NCBI RefSeq assembly: GCF_023935105.1
Contig: NZ_CP096040.1
Location: 682,001 to 746,000 of the forward strand
From: Caulobacter segnis
Lineage (GTDB): Bacteria; Pseudomonadota; Alphaproteobacteria; Caulobacterales; Caulobacteraceae
Length of the DNA stretch: 64,000 nucleotides
Direction: 5' to 3'
Shown here in pieces: positions 39,245-47,764 of this stretch (its first letter is position 1; every line of letters begins with the position of its first letter). The notes under the pieces are model-generated. The model was given only the letters and a program-made list of their open reading frames with translations, was not told where the DNA came from and did not search any database. Made by a program: the position numbers and the translations under genes.

Positions 39245-40408
39245 TTAAGTCCGCCAGCGCAGCGTTTGGTCCCGCACCGGGTTGGCGAAGGCGCGGCCCT
39301 CCCGCCGGCTGGCGTTCCATTCGCGCTTGCACTGGTGGTACCAGCGGGCCTGCTGGTCGGCGTCGCCGACCCACATCAGGGGCGGATTGCACTGCAGGCC
39401 GGGGGTCTGGCAGTCGACGATCTTGCCGTCCTGGCGCAGGAAGGCCCGGGCGGCCACGCGGATCAGCGGGTAGAAGGCCGTGAAGGCCCAGTGATCCGAC
39501 CACATGATCTGGTTCATCCGGGTCTTGTGCGCGTTGATCGGCGTCATCGCCGACAGGGCCAGCACCTGCCGCTCGCCCACCGTCACGTGCTCCCAGCGCA
39601 GGCCGGGCAGGCGGAAGGTGATCTCGGTCAGCGGCTCGCCGCCCAGGATGGCGTAGGCCTTGGAGTTCTTCGAGGGCTCGTGCCGCACCATGGTGAAGCC
39701 GGCTTCCGACGCACAGAAGCGCTTCTTCTTCTCGTGCTGGCTGGCCTTGGTCCGCCACCACCATTGCTGGTGGACGTAGGGGCCATGGGCCGGGTCGATC
39801 AGGCCCAGCACGGCGTGGTCGATATGGATGTCGTAGTCCAGGTGGTCGACCAGCTTGGGCGCGCCGCCCGCGACGCCCGGGATTTCCGGCGGCGGCTCCG
39901 GCGGCTCGCCGTCGAAGCGCGGGTTCGAGCTCATCCAGATCCACACCAGGCCCTGTTGTTCCACCGTCGGATAGCGGCGGACGCGGACCTTGGAGATGTC
40001 GAAGTCGCTGTCGCCGGTCAGGGACGGGATCGACTTGCACGCCCCGTCGGGGCCGAAGCGCCAGCCGTGATAGGGGCACTCGACGCTGTCAGTCCCGTCG
40101 GCCTCGCGGTGGACGCGGCCGGCCGACAGGGCGGCGGCGCGGTGGGGGCAGATGTCGCGGATGGCGTAGGCCTGGCCCGCGCGGGTGCGGCCCAGCAGGA
40201 CCGGCTCGCCCAGATATTCGCGCTTCTCGGCCTTGCCCGGCTTGATCTCGGGCGACACGCAGGCGACGTACCAGGCGTCCCAGACGAAGCCTTCGCCGAA
40301 CTTCTCGCCCAAGGGGGCGCCAATCACGGGCTTGGCGGTCACGGGCTTGGCGGCCGCGGGCTTGGCGGTCGCCTTGGCGTTCAGCAGCGGAGCGTCGTCG
40401 GCGGGCAT
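39245..40408 (-). CDS. Rieske-type aromatic ring-hydroxylating oxygenase, alpha-subunit-like
   Basis: Non-haem iron oxygenase of 387 residues. The Rieske [2Fe-2S] motif is Cys87-x-His89 and Cys111-x2-His114 (ICPHRAAALS, ECPYHGWRFG). The catalytic domain has the mononuclear iron region in DHLDYDIHIDHAVLGLIDPAHGPYVH. The first 30 residues are a low-complexity Ala-Lys-Pro stretch that is probably flexible. Size and single-component look place it near the PaO/VanA-like group rather than the naphthalene-dioxygenase group. No reductase or ferredoxin gene is nearby, so the electron donor must be elsewhere. The substrate cannot be told. Confidence 0.88.
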   Translation of the reverse strand: MPADDAPLLNAKATAKPAAAKPVTAKPVIGAPLGEKFGEGFVWDAWYVACVSPEIKPGKAEKREYLGEPVLLGRTRAGQAYAIRDICPHRAAALSAGRVHREADGTDSVECPYHGWRFGPDGACKSIPSLTGDSDFDISKVRVRRYPTVEQQGLVWIWMSSNPRFDGEPPEPPPEIPGVAGGAPKLVDHLDYDIHIDHAVLGLIDPAHGPYVHQQWWWRTKASQHEKKKRFCASEAGFTMVRHEPSKNSKAYAILGGEPLTEITFRLPGLRWEHVTVGERQVLALSAMTPINAHKTRMNQIMWSDHWAFTAFYPLIRVAARAFLRQDGKIVDCQTPGLQCNPPLMWVGDADQQARWYHQCKREWNASRREGRAFANPVRDQTLRWRT

Positions 40409-40615
40409 GGGGTCGCTTCTAGCGGGCTTGGGTGAACGCTGTAACTTGAGGCGCGATGTCGCACGGGCCCCGAACGCGCAGAGTGCGCTCGTACAGGCCG
40501 AATGCGACAGCCGTGCTCAGGCCAAGGAAGGCGACAGCCAAAGTTGTGGGCGGATTGCCCCCGCCAAGTCCCCCGACCGTGTTCCCCCGAACACGCCCCT
40601 ATCCGGAAGAAGACG
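40409..40615. other. Intergenic, nothing recognised
   Basis: Separates two minus-strand genes and must hold the promoter of the Rieske gene. I see no repeat, terminator stem with T-run, tRNA or convincing short gene in it. Confidence 0.4.
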
Positions 40616-42094
40616 TCACCGCGACGCGGCGGTCTCCACCAGACGCTGATAGAAGCGCACCATTCTACCGACATTGTCCAGGCTGATGTGCTCGTCGGTG
40701 CCGTGGATGATCTTGGTTTCGTCGACCTTCAGCACCAGCGGCTGGAAGCGATAGACGTCGCTGGCCACCCCGCCCATGTAGCGGCTGTCGGTGCCCGCCG
40801 TGACCAGGCCCGGCACGACCGGGGCCTTGCTCTCGTCGGCGGCCAGACCGGCCAGGGTCTTCCAGGCGTCCGAATTGGTCGAGGACACGGCCGAGGGCTC
40901 GTCCGGCGTCTTGGCCCATGACAGCTGGACCGGCAGGGCGCCGACCGCGTCCTTGGCGCGGGCCATCACCGTGGCCGAGGTGTCGCCGGGCGCGATGCGG
41001 TAGTTGATCCAGGCCGTGGCGTCCTGCGGCAGGACGTTCTCCTTGGGAGATCCCTTCAGCATGGTCGGGGCGATGGTGGTGTGCAGCATGGCCGCCCCGG
41101 CCGGCGACTTGGCGGTCACCTTCACCAGCAGCGGCGAGAACAGCCAGGTGTTGGCCGCGAAGATCTTGACCACCGGCGAGGCGTGCGGGGCGATGGCCTT
41201 CAGCATGTCGGCGCCGGGGCCCTGGAAGCGCATCGGGAAGGCGTGGTCGTTGATCGCCACCACGGCGCGCGACAGGGCGACCACGCCGCCGCCGTCCTTG
41301 GGCGGGGCCGACGAGTGGCCGCCGACCGCCGGGGCGACGACCTTCATCGTCGCATAGCCCTTCTCGGCGGTGCCGATGATGGCGGCGGGCTTGCCGGTCA
41401 CGGGATGGTCGGCGACCACGGCCATGCCCTCGTCCAGCACGAACTGGGCCTTGATATTCCGGGACTTCAAGAGGGCGGCGGCGGCGCGGGCCCCGACGCC
41501 GCGCACCTCCTCGTCGTGGCCGCTGACCACGATGACGGTGCGGAGGGGCTTGAAGCCGCTGGCGGCCACCGCGTCCAGGGCCTCGAACAGCGTGACCAGC
41601 GAGCCCTTGTCGTCGATCGAGCCCCGGCCCCAGACCGCGCCGTCGGCCACGACGCCGTCGAAGGGGGGATGGGTCCACTGGCCCTCGCTGCCCGGCGTCA
41701 CCGGCACCACGTCCTGGTGGGCCATCAGCACGATCGGCGGCAGGGCCGGGTTCGAGCCGGGCCAGGTATAGACCAGGGTGTGCTCGGCGATGACCTCGCG
41801 GGTCATGACCTTGTGGGCTTCGGGGTAGGTCGCCTGCAGCCAGGCGTGCAGCTTGTCCCACTCGGCCGGCTGGTCCTCGGCCCGGTCCTGGTGGCTGACG
41901 GTCTGGAAGCGGACCGCCTGGGCCAGGTGGTCGGCGGCCCTGGCCACGTCGAACGGCCGGGCCGGGGCCAGCTTGACCGAGGCCGGATCGACCTGGGCCG
42001 GCGGCACGAACATCGCGGTCTTGGCGGCGACCACCGCCGCCACGGCCAGCACCAGCCCCACGGCCGTCAGCGCGACCTTTCCCCCGACACCCAT
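40616..42094 (-). CDS. M20 family metallopeptidase, carboxypeptidase S-like
   Basis: Zinc-dependent peptidase of 492 residues. The N-terminal hydrophobic segment (GKVALTAVGLVLAVAAVVAA) is a signal anchor, so the enzyme faces the periplasm. Metal ligands of the di-zinc site are visible: His in LMAHQDVVPV, Asp in WGRGSIDDKG, Glu pair in VSGHDEEVRG, Asp in VLDEGMAVV, and a final His in KIIHGTDEHIS. The dimerisation domain sits between about residues 235 and 360. Length and motifs match yeast-type CPS1 relatives that release C-terminal or N-acyl amino acids. The start is ATG 42094. It is a single gene. Confidence 0.9.
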   Translation of the reverse strand: MGVGGKVALTAVGLVLAVAAVVAAKTAMFVPPAQVDPASVKLAPARPFDVARAADHLAQAVRFQTVSHQDRAEDQPAEWDKLHAWLQATYPEAHKVMTREVIAEHTLVYTWPGSNPALPPIVLMAHQDVVPVTPGSEGQWTHPPFDGVVADGAVWGRGSIDDKGSLVTLFEALDAVAASGFKPLRTVIVVSGHDEEVRGVGARAAAALLKSRNIKAQFVLDEGMAVVADHPVTGKPAAIIGTAEKGYATMKVVAPAVGGHSSAPPKDGGGVVALSRAVVAINDHAFPMRFQGPGADMLKAIAPHASPVVKIFAANTWLFSPLLVKVTAKSPAGAAMLHTTIAPTMLKGSPKENVLPQDATAWINYRIAPGDTSATVMARAKDAVGALPVQLSWAKTPDEPSAVSSTNSDAWKTLAGLAADESKAPVVPGLVTAGTDSRYMGGVASDVYRFQPLVLKVDETKIIHGTDEHISLDNVGRMVRFYQRLVETAASR

Positions 42095-42329
42095 GTCCGT
42101 CTCCCCAAACACTTGTTGGAAGCGACTGTGCTTTGGGGCGGGAGCGCTGGCAATCCCGCCGGGGACGCGAAAGTTATCCACAGGACGCGGGGCGGAAGAG
42201 GCTCCCCCGCATCGCGGGGAAGGGCTCAATCCCCGTGCTTTTCGAGGTCGGCGCCAAGGAATTCAGAAGCTTGCAGGAAAACGCACGTTTCTTATCCTCG
42301 GTGTCCGGCGCGGCCGCACACTCGGGGGC
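42095..42329. other. Divergent intergenic region with a small hairpin
   Basis: Holds the promoters of the M20 gene and the small gene at 42330. A hairpin GGCTCCCCCGCATCGCGGGGAAGG at about 42200-42224 resembles the CTCCCC stems of other intergenic repeats here. Nothing else is recognised. Confidence 0.35.
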
Positions 42330-42641
42330 ATGACCCAATCCTCTACGCAAACCTGGTGTGAACGCCTGCAGCGCCAGCTGATGGCGGCCCTCGACGCGGT
42401 CTGGGAGACCATCGCCGCCACCGACGATCCCGCCGTCATCCGCAAGGCCCGCGACAAGGCCAAGGCCTGCGGCGACCTGGCCGCCATGGCCCGCAAGGTC
42501 GCCGCCATGACGCCAAGACCAAAGCCGTCCCGGTCACCGGCGGGTTTGGCGCCGCTGGATTTCGAGCCGGAGGTGGCGGCGGAAGAGCGGCCGCCCCGCA
42601 AGCTGGACCGCCTCAAGGGCGGAGGGCGCGGGCGATTGTGA
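42330..42641 (+). CDS. Small hypothetical protein
   Basis: Protein of 103 residues. The first 60 are helical and amphipathic (MTQSSTQTWCERLQRQLMAA... AVIRKARDKAKACGDLAAMARKVAAM) and the last 40 are charged and Pro/Arg-rich (KLDRLKGGGRGRL). The pattern resembles small alphaproteobacterial proteins found near DNA-binding or terminase-like genes, but I cannot name a family. Codon use fits the genome. There is no partner on the same strand. Confidence 0.55.
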   Translation: MTQSSTQTWCERLQRQLMAALDAVWETIAATDDPAVIRKARDKAKACGDLAAMARKVAAMTPRPKPSRSPAGLAPLDFEPEVAAEERPPRKLDRLKGGGRGRL

Positions 42642-42714
42642 GGCGAGGGGGTGTTGGACCATGCACCCCATACCGCTCGTCCCCGCTTTCGGGGATGAGC
42701 GGATCAGGAGCGCT
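42642..42714. repeat. Short CCCCGCTTTCGGGGATGAG repeat
   Basis: CCCCGCTTTCGGGGATGAGCGG at about 42683-42704 recurs at 51058-51079 (CCCCGCTTTCGCGGGGATGAG). It forms a small hairpin between convergent genes. Confidence 0.5.
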
Positions 42715-43935
42715 CTACCGCCCCGTCACCGCCTGTCGCGGCGCGGCCAGCGCGCCGAAATCCTGGCCCAGGCGGATCAGCTGCTCGGCCAGGCCGTCGA
42801 TCTGGGCGTCGGAATGGGCCGCTGAGATCGCGCAGCGCAGCAGGCTCTCGCCCGAGGGCGTGGCCGGCGGCAGGCCGACATTGACGTAGTAGCCGGCGTC
42901 CAGCAGGGCTCGCCACATCGCCAGCGTCGTGGCTTCGGAGTCGAGGCGGACCGCGATGATCGGGCTGGGCGTCGGACCCAGCGCGAAGCCGGCGTCGTCG
43001 AGGGCGGCGTACAGGCGATGGACGTTGCGCCACAGTCGCTCGCGCAGCTCCGGCCGCTCGGCCACCGCCTTCAGGGCCGCGCGCACCGAGGCCGCCGTCG
43101 CCGGGGGCAGGGAGGCGGTGAACATGTAGGGCCGGCAGGCCAGGCGCAGCAGGTCGAACCGGTCGTGGTTGGAGACGCAGTAGCCGCCGACCGCGCCCAG
43201 GCTCTTGGAGAAGGTGCCGACCACGAAGTCGACCTGATCCAGCACGCCCTCGTGCTCGGCCAGGCCCGCGCCGCGCGCGCCCAGCACGCCCATCGAATGG
43301 GCCTCGTCGACCAGGAGATAGGCGCCGTGGCGGCGGCAGACCTCGACGATGGCCTTCAGCGGGGCCATGTCGCCCAGCATCGAGTAGATCCCCTCGACCA
43401 CCACCAGCTTGTCGCCCGGTTCGCCGGTGAGCCGCCGCAGGCGGGCGTCCAGGTTGGCCGGGTCGTTGTGCTTGAAGCGGATGGCGCTGGCCTGAGTCTG
43501 CTTGCAGGCGTCGTAGATCGAGGCGTGGCTGTCGGCGTCCAGCAGCAGGAAGTCGCCGGCTCCGACCAGGGACGAGATTACCCCGAGGTTGGCCTGATAG
43601 CCGGTCGAGAAGGTCATGGCGTGGCGCAGGCCGTGGAAGGCGGCCAGCTCGGCCTCCAGGGCCACGTGGTCGGCGAACGAGCCGTTGGCGATCCGCGAGC
43701 CGCAGGTGCCGGTGCCCTCGCGCCGCACCGCCGCGACGGCCGCCTCGATGCAGGTCTCGTCGAAGGCCAGGCCCAGATAGTTGTGGGTGCCGGCGGTGAC
43801 GGTGCGGCGGCCGTCGATGATCGCCTCGCTGGCCGACAGCAGCCGGTCCATGACCACGCCGGTGGGCATCCGGCCCGAGGCGCGGGCGGCGTCGTAGCGA
43901 GCCGCCAGGGCGGCGTGCGAACTGAACAGACCCAA
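42715..43935 (-). CDS. spt: Serine palmitoyltransferase-like alpha-oxoamine synthase
   Basis: PLP enzyme of 406 residues that should condense L-serine with an acyl-CoA or acyl-ACP to 3-ketosphinganine, the first step of bacterial sphingolipid synthesis. The start (LGLFSSHAALAARYDA, TTG with AGGAAAG upstream) matches alphaproteobacterial SPT. Motifs: GTHNYLGL, GTGTCGSRIANGS, the DEAHSMGVLGARG aspartate and PLP Lys244 in GTFSKSLGAVGGYC. Other alpha-oxoamine synthases (KBL, BioF, HemA) are less likely given the N-terminal sequence. It is not next to the usual ceramide genes. A TetR gene is divergent, 88 bases away, so local control is likely. Confidence 0.85.
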   Translation of the reverse strand: MGLFSSHAALAARYDAARASGRMPTGVVMDRLLSASEAIIDGRRTVTAGTHNYLGLAFDETCIEAAVAAVRREGTGTCGSRIANGSFADHVALEAELAAFHGLRHAMTFSTGYQANLGVISSLVGAGDFLLLDADSHASIYDACKQTQASAIRFKHNDPANLDARLRRLTGEPGDKLVVVEGIYSMLGDMAPLKAIVEVCRRHGAYLLVDEAHSMGVLGARGAGLAEHEGVLDQVDFVVGTFSKSLGAVGGYCVSNHDRFDLLRLACRPYMFTASLPPATAASVRAALKAVAERPELRERLWRNVHRLYAALDDAGFALGPTPSPIIAVRLDSEATTLAMWRALLDAGYYVNVGLPPATPSGESLLRCAISAAHSDAQIDGLAEQLIRLGQDFGALAAPRQAVTGR

Positions 43936-44023
43936 GGGCGTGCTTTCCTCGAATTGCGCTAAGAGGGCATGACGGCTACCGCCAGGCTTTTATTTGGAAT
44001 AGAGTCTAAAAATAGATCAAGCA
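43936..44023. promoter_or_regulatory. spt-tetR divergent promoter region
   Basis: AT-richer than its surroundings (TTTTATTTGGAATAGAGTCTAAAAATAGATC). It has the near-repeat AATAGA...AATAGA, a plausible place for TetR operators and overlapping divergent promoters. No exact dyad was found. Confidence 0.35.
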
Positions 44024-44680
44024 ATGAAATTGGAATTGAATCCATCTTTGGCCGGATCGCTTCGCGAGCGCGGCAAGGCGCGGCGCTACGCCGAGATCGT
44101 GGCCGCGGCCTCGGGCCTGTGGCGCGCGCAGGGGTTCGAGAACGTCGCGCTCAGCCAGATCGCCGCCGCGGCCCAGGTCGCCCCCCAGACCATCTACAAC
44201 CTGATCGGCGGACTGGACGCGGTCGGGCTGGCGGTCATCAACGTGGCGATGGACCGGGTCGAGGCGGCGCTGGCCGACACCCGGGCGACCGGCGTCGCCC
44301 TGGCGCTGGAGGCGGCGCGGGTCTCGGCCCAGCTCTATATCGACGACGCGGCGCTCTATCGGCAGGTGTTGGTGCGGATCCCGCGCGTGCTGTTCGACGG
44401 CACCCATATCGGCCGCGACGCCGCCGATCCGGCCGTGCGGGCCATGGTCCAGGCCCAGGCGGCCGGCGAGATCGCGCCTAGGGTCGACGCCGACCGGCTG
44501 GGGCGGGTGATCTATTCCAACTATCTGGGCGCGATCTACGACTGGGCCTGCGGCGACTCCACCGACGCCGGCTTCCTGGAGACCGCCCAGATCGGCGTCC
44601 TGGCCCCCGTGGTCGCCTGCGCCACCGACGCGGCGCGGCCGGCGCTGGCCGAGCGGCTGCTGGCGCTGATGAGCCGCTAG
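44024..44680 (+). CDS. TetR family transcriptional regulator
   Basis: Protein of 218 residues with an N-terminal TetR HTH: RRYAEIVAAASGLWRAQGFENVALSQIAAAAQVAPQTIYNLIGG. The C-terminal all-helical ligand domain is variable. It is divergently transcribed from the serine palmitoyltransferase-like gene and probably represses it in response to a lipid-like ligand; this is inference from context. A large inverted repeat follows its stop codon. Confidence 0.9.
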   Translation: MKLELNPSLAGSLRERGKARRYAEIVAAASGLWRAQGFENVALSQIAAAAQVAPQTIYNLIGGLDAVGLAVINVAMDRVEAALADTRATGVALALEAARVSAQLYIDDAALYRQVLVRIPRVLFDGTHIGRDAADPAVRAMVQAQAAGEIAPRVDADRLGRVIYSNYLGAIYDWACGDSTDAGFLETAQIGVLAPVVACATDAARPALAERLLALMSR

Positions 44681-44816
44681 TCTCCCCTCTCCCCTTGCGG
44701 GAGAGGGTGGCCGCCGGAGGCGGTCGGGTGAGGGGTCGCGCTCCGCTAACCGGACAGGCCTATCGACCCCTCATCCGTCGGCTTCGCCGACACCTTCTCC
44801 CGCAAGGGGAGAAGGA
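44681..44816. repeat. Large imperfect inverted repeat
   Basis: CTCCCCTTGCGGGAGAGGGTG (near 44690) pairs with CACCTTCTCCCGCAAGGGGAG (near 44791), and GGGTGAGGGGTCG pairs with CGACCCCTCATCC. The whole element folds on itself between tetR and the end of ccr. It resembles widespread proteobacterial intergenic palindromes and may act as a terminator for both genes. Confidence 0.7.
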
Positions 44817-44819
44817 AGA

Positions 44820-46091
44820 TTACCCCCCGCTCAGCTCCTGCACTTCCTCGAACGTCCGCAAACCCGGACGCTGGGCGCAGACCAGGACCGCCATGTTGCC
44901 GGGCAGGTGCTGGTTGGCCAGCATCTTCTCGTGGGCGGCCGGGATGTCCTTCCAGGGGAAGACCTCCGACAGGCAGGGGTCGACGCGGCGGTCGACGACC
45001 AGCTGGTTGGCGGCGCTGGCCTGCATCAGGTTGGCGAAGTGGCTGCCCTGCACGCGCTTCTGGCGCATCCACAGGAAGCGGGCGTCCATGGTCAGGTTGA
45101 AGCCCGAGGTGCCGGCGCAGATGGTCACCATGCCGCCGCGCTTCACGACGAACACCGAGACCGGGAAGGTCTGCTCGCCCGGGTGCTCGAACACCAGGTC
45201 GACGTCGCGATTGCCGGTGATCTGCCAGATCGCCTTACCGAACTTGCGGCTTTCCTTCATGTAGTCGTTGAACTCGGGGCCGTTGACCTTGGGCAGCTGG
45301 CCCCAGCAGTTGAACTCCTTGCGGTTCAGCACGGCCTTGGCGCCCATCGACAGCACGAACTCGCGCTTGTCGTCGTCGCTGACCACGCCGATGGCGTTGG
45401 CGCCGGCCACGGCGGCCAGCTGCACGGCGAAGACGCCCAGGCCGCCCGAGGCGCCCCAGACCAGCACGTTCTGGCCGGGCTTCAGCTCATGCGGCTTGTG
45501 GCCGAACAGCATGCGGTAGGCCGTCGCCAGGGTCAGGGTGTAGCAGGCGGCCTCTTCCCAGGTCAGGTGCTTGGGGCGCGGCAGCAATTGTCGGGATTGC
45601 ACCCGGCAGAACTGGGCGAAGCTGCCGTCCGGCGTCTCGTAGCCCCAGATGCGCTGGCTGGACGAGAACATCGGGTCGCCGCCGTTGCACTCCTCGTCGT
45701 CGCCGTCGTCCTGATTGCAGTGGATGACGACCTCGTCGCCCAGCTTCCAGCGCTTCACCTTGGAGCCGACCGCCCAGACGATGCCCGAGGCGTCGGAGCC
45801 GGCGATGTGGTAGGGCTGCTTGTGGCCGTCCAGCGGGCTGATCGGCTCGCCCAGGGCGGCCCAGACGCCATTGTAATTGACCCCGGCGGCCATCACCAGG
45901 ACCAGCACCTCGTCCTCGCCGATCTCCCAGGTCGGGACCACCTCGACCTGCATGGCCGTGGACGGCGTGCCGTGGCGCTCCTTGCGGATGCTCCAGGCGT
46001 ACATGTTTTTCGGCACGTGAAAGGCCGGCGGGATCTCGCCGATCTCGTACAGGTCCTTCAGCTCGGTCTTCGCCAGCGTCTGCGTCGTCAT
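44820..46091 (-). CDS. ccr: Crotonyl-CoA carboxylase/reductase
   Basis: Key enzyme of the ethylmalonyl-CoA pathway: NADPH-dependent reductive carboxylation of crotonyl-CoA to (2S)-ethylmalonyl-CoA. The 423-residue medium-chain dehydrogenase fold shows the Ccr-specific N-terminus (PKNMYAWSIRKERHGTP), GVNYNGVWAALGEP, HIAGSDASGIVWAVG, the nucleotide motif VWGASGGLGVFAVQLA, and the C-terminal WMRQKRVQGSHFANL. The start is ATG 46091 with GGGGAG upstream; the frame remains open to 46286 without conserved sequence. It is divergent from an enoyl-CoA hydratase gene. Mcd and Ecm in the same window complete most of the specific steps. Confidence 0.95.
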   Translation of the reverse strand: MTTQTLAKTELKDLYEIGEIPPAFHVPKNMYAWSIRKERHGTPSTAMQVEVVPTWEIGEDEVLVLVMAAGVNYNGVWAALGEPISPLDGHKQPYHIAGSDASGIVWAVGSKVKRWKLGDEVVIHCNQDDGDDEECNGGDPMFSSSQRIWGYETPDGSFAQFCRVQSRQLLPRPKHLTWEEAACYTLTLATAYRMLFGHKPHELKPGQNVLVWGASGGLGVFAVQLAAVAGANAIGVVSDDDKREFVLSMGAKAVLNRKEFNCWGQLPKVNGPEFNDYMKESRKFGKAIWQITGNRDVDLVFEHPGEQTFPVSVFVVKRGGMVTICAGTSGFNLTMDARFLWMRQKRVQGSHFANLMQASAANQLVVDRRVDPCLSEVFPWKDIPAAHEKMLANQHLPGNMAVLVCAQRPGLRTFEEVQELSGG

Positions 46092-46270
46092 CTCACTCCC
46101 CGTTCCTTCTGCGCTGCAACAACGCTCAAAGGTTAATCTCGGCTGCGCCGTCCCTGAGGTGAGGCGGTGAAAATCGCCTCCCTGGGGTTCGTTTTTTGGC
46201 TTCTGGGCGCAAAAATCGACCCGGAAGACCCTTACGCTGAGATAGATGTTTGAAACTGGCAAGCGGAATC

Positions 46271-46285
46271 TTGTGCGTCGCAACA
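46271..46285. promoter_or_regulatory. Candidate acyl-CoA regulon operator between ccr and echA
   Basis: TTGTGCGTCGCAACA on the plus strand; the complement has TTGCGACGCACAA, similar to sites before hbd, ecm, maoC and mcd. It lies 67 bases before the echA-like ATG and 180 bases before the ccr ATG, so it may serve both. Confidence 0.4.
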
Positions 46286-46351
46286 TGATTGATCGTGGCG
46301 CCGTGACGTAAGGTTGCGGACCGCCCTGGCGCGGGCCAGTTTGGCGCCGCC

Positions 46352-47083
46352 ATGATCCACCTGTCGCATCCCGAACCTTCGATCGTCCTCGTCGAACTGG
46401 ACGCCGCCCCGGCCAACGTCCTGGCCATGGCCGAGCGGGCCCGGCTGCTGGACGCCTTCGCGGCGATCGAGGCCGACCTGGCCGTGCGGGCGGTGATCCT
46501 GACCGGCCGCAACGGGGCGTTCTGCACCGGCGACGACCTGGCCGAGTCGCTGTCGCGGGACGTCGAGACGCAGACGGCGGCGATCCTGCATTTCCTCGAC
46601 ATGTGCGACACGGTCGCCGCCTGCCGCGCGCCGGTGATCGCGGCTGTCGACGGCTGGTGCATCGGCGGCGGGCTGGAGCTGGCCCTGGCCTGCGACATCC
46701 GCCTGGCCAGCGCCCGGGCCAGCTTCGCCTGCTCGGCGGTGCGGATGGGCCTGACCGCTTCGGCCGGCCGGCTGACCCGGCTGATCGGCGAGAGCCGCGC
46801 CAAGCCCCACCTGCTGACCGGCGCCCCGTTCGACGCGGCGCGAGCGCTGGCGGACGGGGTGGTGGCCGAGGTTCATCCGGCCGACGGGCTGCTGGACGCG
46901 GCGCTGGGGATGGCCCGCGTGATCGCCTCCCGCGCGCCTCTGGCCGTCGCGGCCACCAAGCGCGTGGCGTCAGGGGTGTCGACCACCCAGGCCGAGATCC
47001 CGGCGCTGGCCTCGAGCGCCGATCACGCCGAGGCGCGGGCGGCGTTCATCGCCAAGCGCCTGGCCGTGTTTGAGGGGAGCTAG
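46352..47083 (+). CDS. Enoyl-CoA hydratase/isomerase family protein
   Basis: Crotonase-fold protein of 243 residues. The first oxyanion-hole region is NGAFCTGDDLAE and the second is VDGWCIGGGLELALACDIRLAS. The catalytic Glu of the second motif family (usually in PE-x-x-LG) is not obvious; the corresponding region reads VRMGLTASAGRLTRLIG. It may therefore have an activity other than hydration, such as isomerase, thioesterase or decarboxylase. An ethylmalonyl-CoA decarboxylase-like repair function would suit its position divergent from ccr, but this is speculation. It overlaps the convergent DUF6481 gene end by 4 bases. Confidence 0.82.
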   Translation: MIHLSHPEPSIVLVELDAAPANVLAMAERARLLDAFAAIEADLAVRAVILTGRNGAFCTGDDLAESLSRDVETQTAAILHFLDMCDTVAACRAPVIAAVDGWCIGGGLELALACDIRLASARASFACSAVRMGLTASAGRLTRLIGESRAKPHLLTGAPFDAARALADGVVAEVHPADGLLDAALGMARVIASRAPLAVAATKRVASGVSTTQAEIPALASSADHAEARAAFIAKRLAVFEGS

Positions 47084-47439
47084 CGACGCGCCTGGCGAGC
47101 GGCATAGCGCGCGTCGCGTTTGGCCTTCGCTTCGATCGCGGACAAGGCCTTACGCTCCTTGCGTTCGCCGCGCTTGGCGTTGAGTGCGGCCGCCTCGGCA
47201 TCGGCCACGGCCTGGGCTTCGGCGGCGACGGTCGCCGCGGCGGCGTCCTGCCTGGCGGTCTTGGCCAGGGAGCGGTCGGCGCGAACCTGGGCGAGCATCA
47301 CCTTGCGCTCGTTGGCCCGGTCGATGCGTTCCGGCGCGGGGCGAGCCTCTTGAGGCTTGAAGCGCGAAAGCAGGGCCTGGCGAGCGGCTGCGGCGGTCTT
47401 GAGGCGATCGGCGAAGCCGTCGTTGAATGTGTTCTGCAC
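47080..47439 (-). CDS. DUF6481 family protein
   Basis: Highly charged, Ala- and Arg-rich helical protein of 119 residues (FADRLKTAAAARQALLSRFKPQEARPAPERIDRANERKVMLAQVRADR...), matching the small DUF6481 family that alphaproteobacteria carry next to cold-shock genes. It is likely an RNA- or ribosome-associated basic protein; the function is not established. The start is GTG. It lies 65 bases downstream of csp on the same strand, with a hairpin between that may let it be expressed at a lower level. Confidence 0.8.
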   Translation of the reverse strand: MQNTFNDGFADRLKTAAAARQALLSRFKPQEARPAPERIDRANERKVMLAQVRADRSLAKTARQDAAAATVAAEAQAVADAEAAALNAKRGERKERKALSAIEAKAKRDARYAARQARR

Positions 47440-47469
47440 GAAGTCTTTCTGACTGAAGGAGAAAGCATT

Positions 47470-47497
47470 GGCCCCCGAACCCGGAGGAGCGGGGGCC
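47470..47497 (-). terminator. Hairpin between csp and the DUF6481 gene
   Basis: GGCCCCCG (47470-47477) and CGGGGGCC (47490-47497) form a perfect stem; on the transcript AATGCTTTC follows rather than a T-run. It is likely a partial terminator or mRNA-stability element within the csp-DUF6481 unit. Confidence 0.55.
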
Positions 47498-47504
47498 TGA
47501 GGGC

Positions 47505-47714
47505 TTAGGCCGCCTGAAGCTGGCCGGCCGAGGTCTTGCCGCTGCGCTGGTCTTGCTCCAGCTCGTAGCCAATCTTCTGGCCTTCGTGCAGCGCGCCGAG
47601 GCTTGAGCGCTCGACGGCCGTAGCGTGGACGAAAACGTCCGGGCCGCCGTTGTCAGGTTGAATGAAGCCGAAGCCCTTGGTCGAGTTGAACCACTTCACG
47701 GTACCGGTCGTCAT
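47505..47714 (-). CDS. Cold-shock protein, CspA family
   Basis: Single cold-shock domain of 69 residues. RNP1 is KGFGFIQPD and RNP2 is VFVHATAV. The MTTGTVKWFNSTKGFGF opening is invariant in the family. It binds single-stranded RNA and DNA as an RNA chaperone. The start is ATG 47714. A long leader with a 22-base perfect palindrome lies upstream. It is paired with the DUF6481 gene, as often seen in this class. Confidence 0.95.
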   Translation of the reverse strand: MTTGTVKWFNSTKGFGFIQPDNGGPDVFVHATAVERSSLGALHEGQKIGYELEQDQRSGKTSAGQLQAA

Positions 47715-47742
47715 GGGAAACACCTTTCAGGCGCAAATGTTC

Positions 47743-47764
47743 TCGCGCCTCGATCGAGGCGCGA
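47743..47764 (-). promoter_or_regulatory. Perfect palindrome in the csp leader
   Basis: A 22-base perfect palindrome centred on CTCGATCGAG, with arms TCGCGCCTCGA and TCGAGGCGCGA. It starts 28 bases upstream of the csp ATG. Because it has no loop it is better suited to a dimeric DNA-binding protein, though it could also fold in RNA. The rest of the 47724-48081 gap includes an AT-rich stretch (47890-47935) likely to hold promoters. Confidence 0.45.

Noticed and set aside
46126..46803. Minus-strand open frame opposite the enoyl-CoA hydratase gene
   Set aside because: Low-complexity Ser/Arg/Ala composition and no ribosome site; the plus-strand crotonase motifs are clear.
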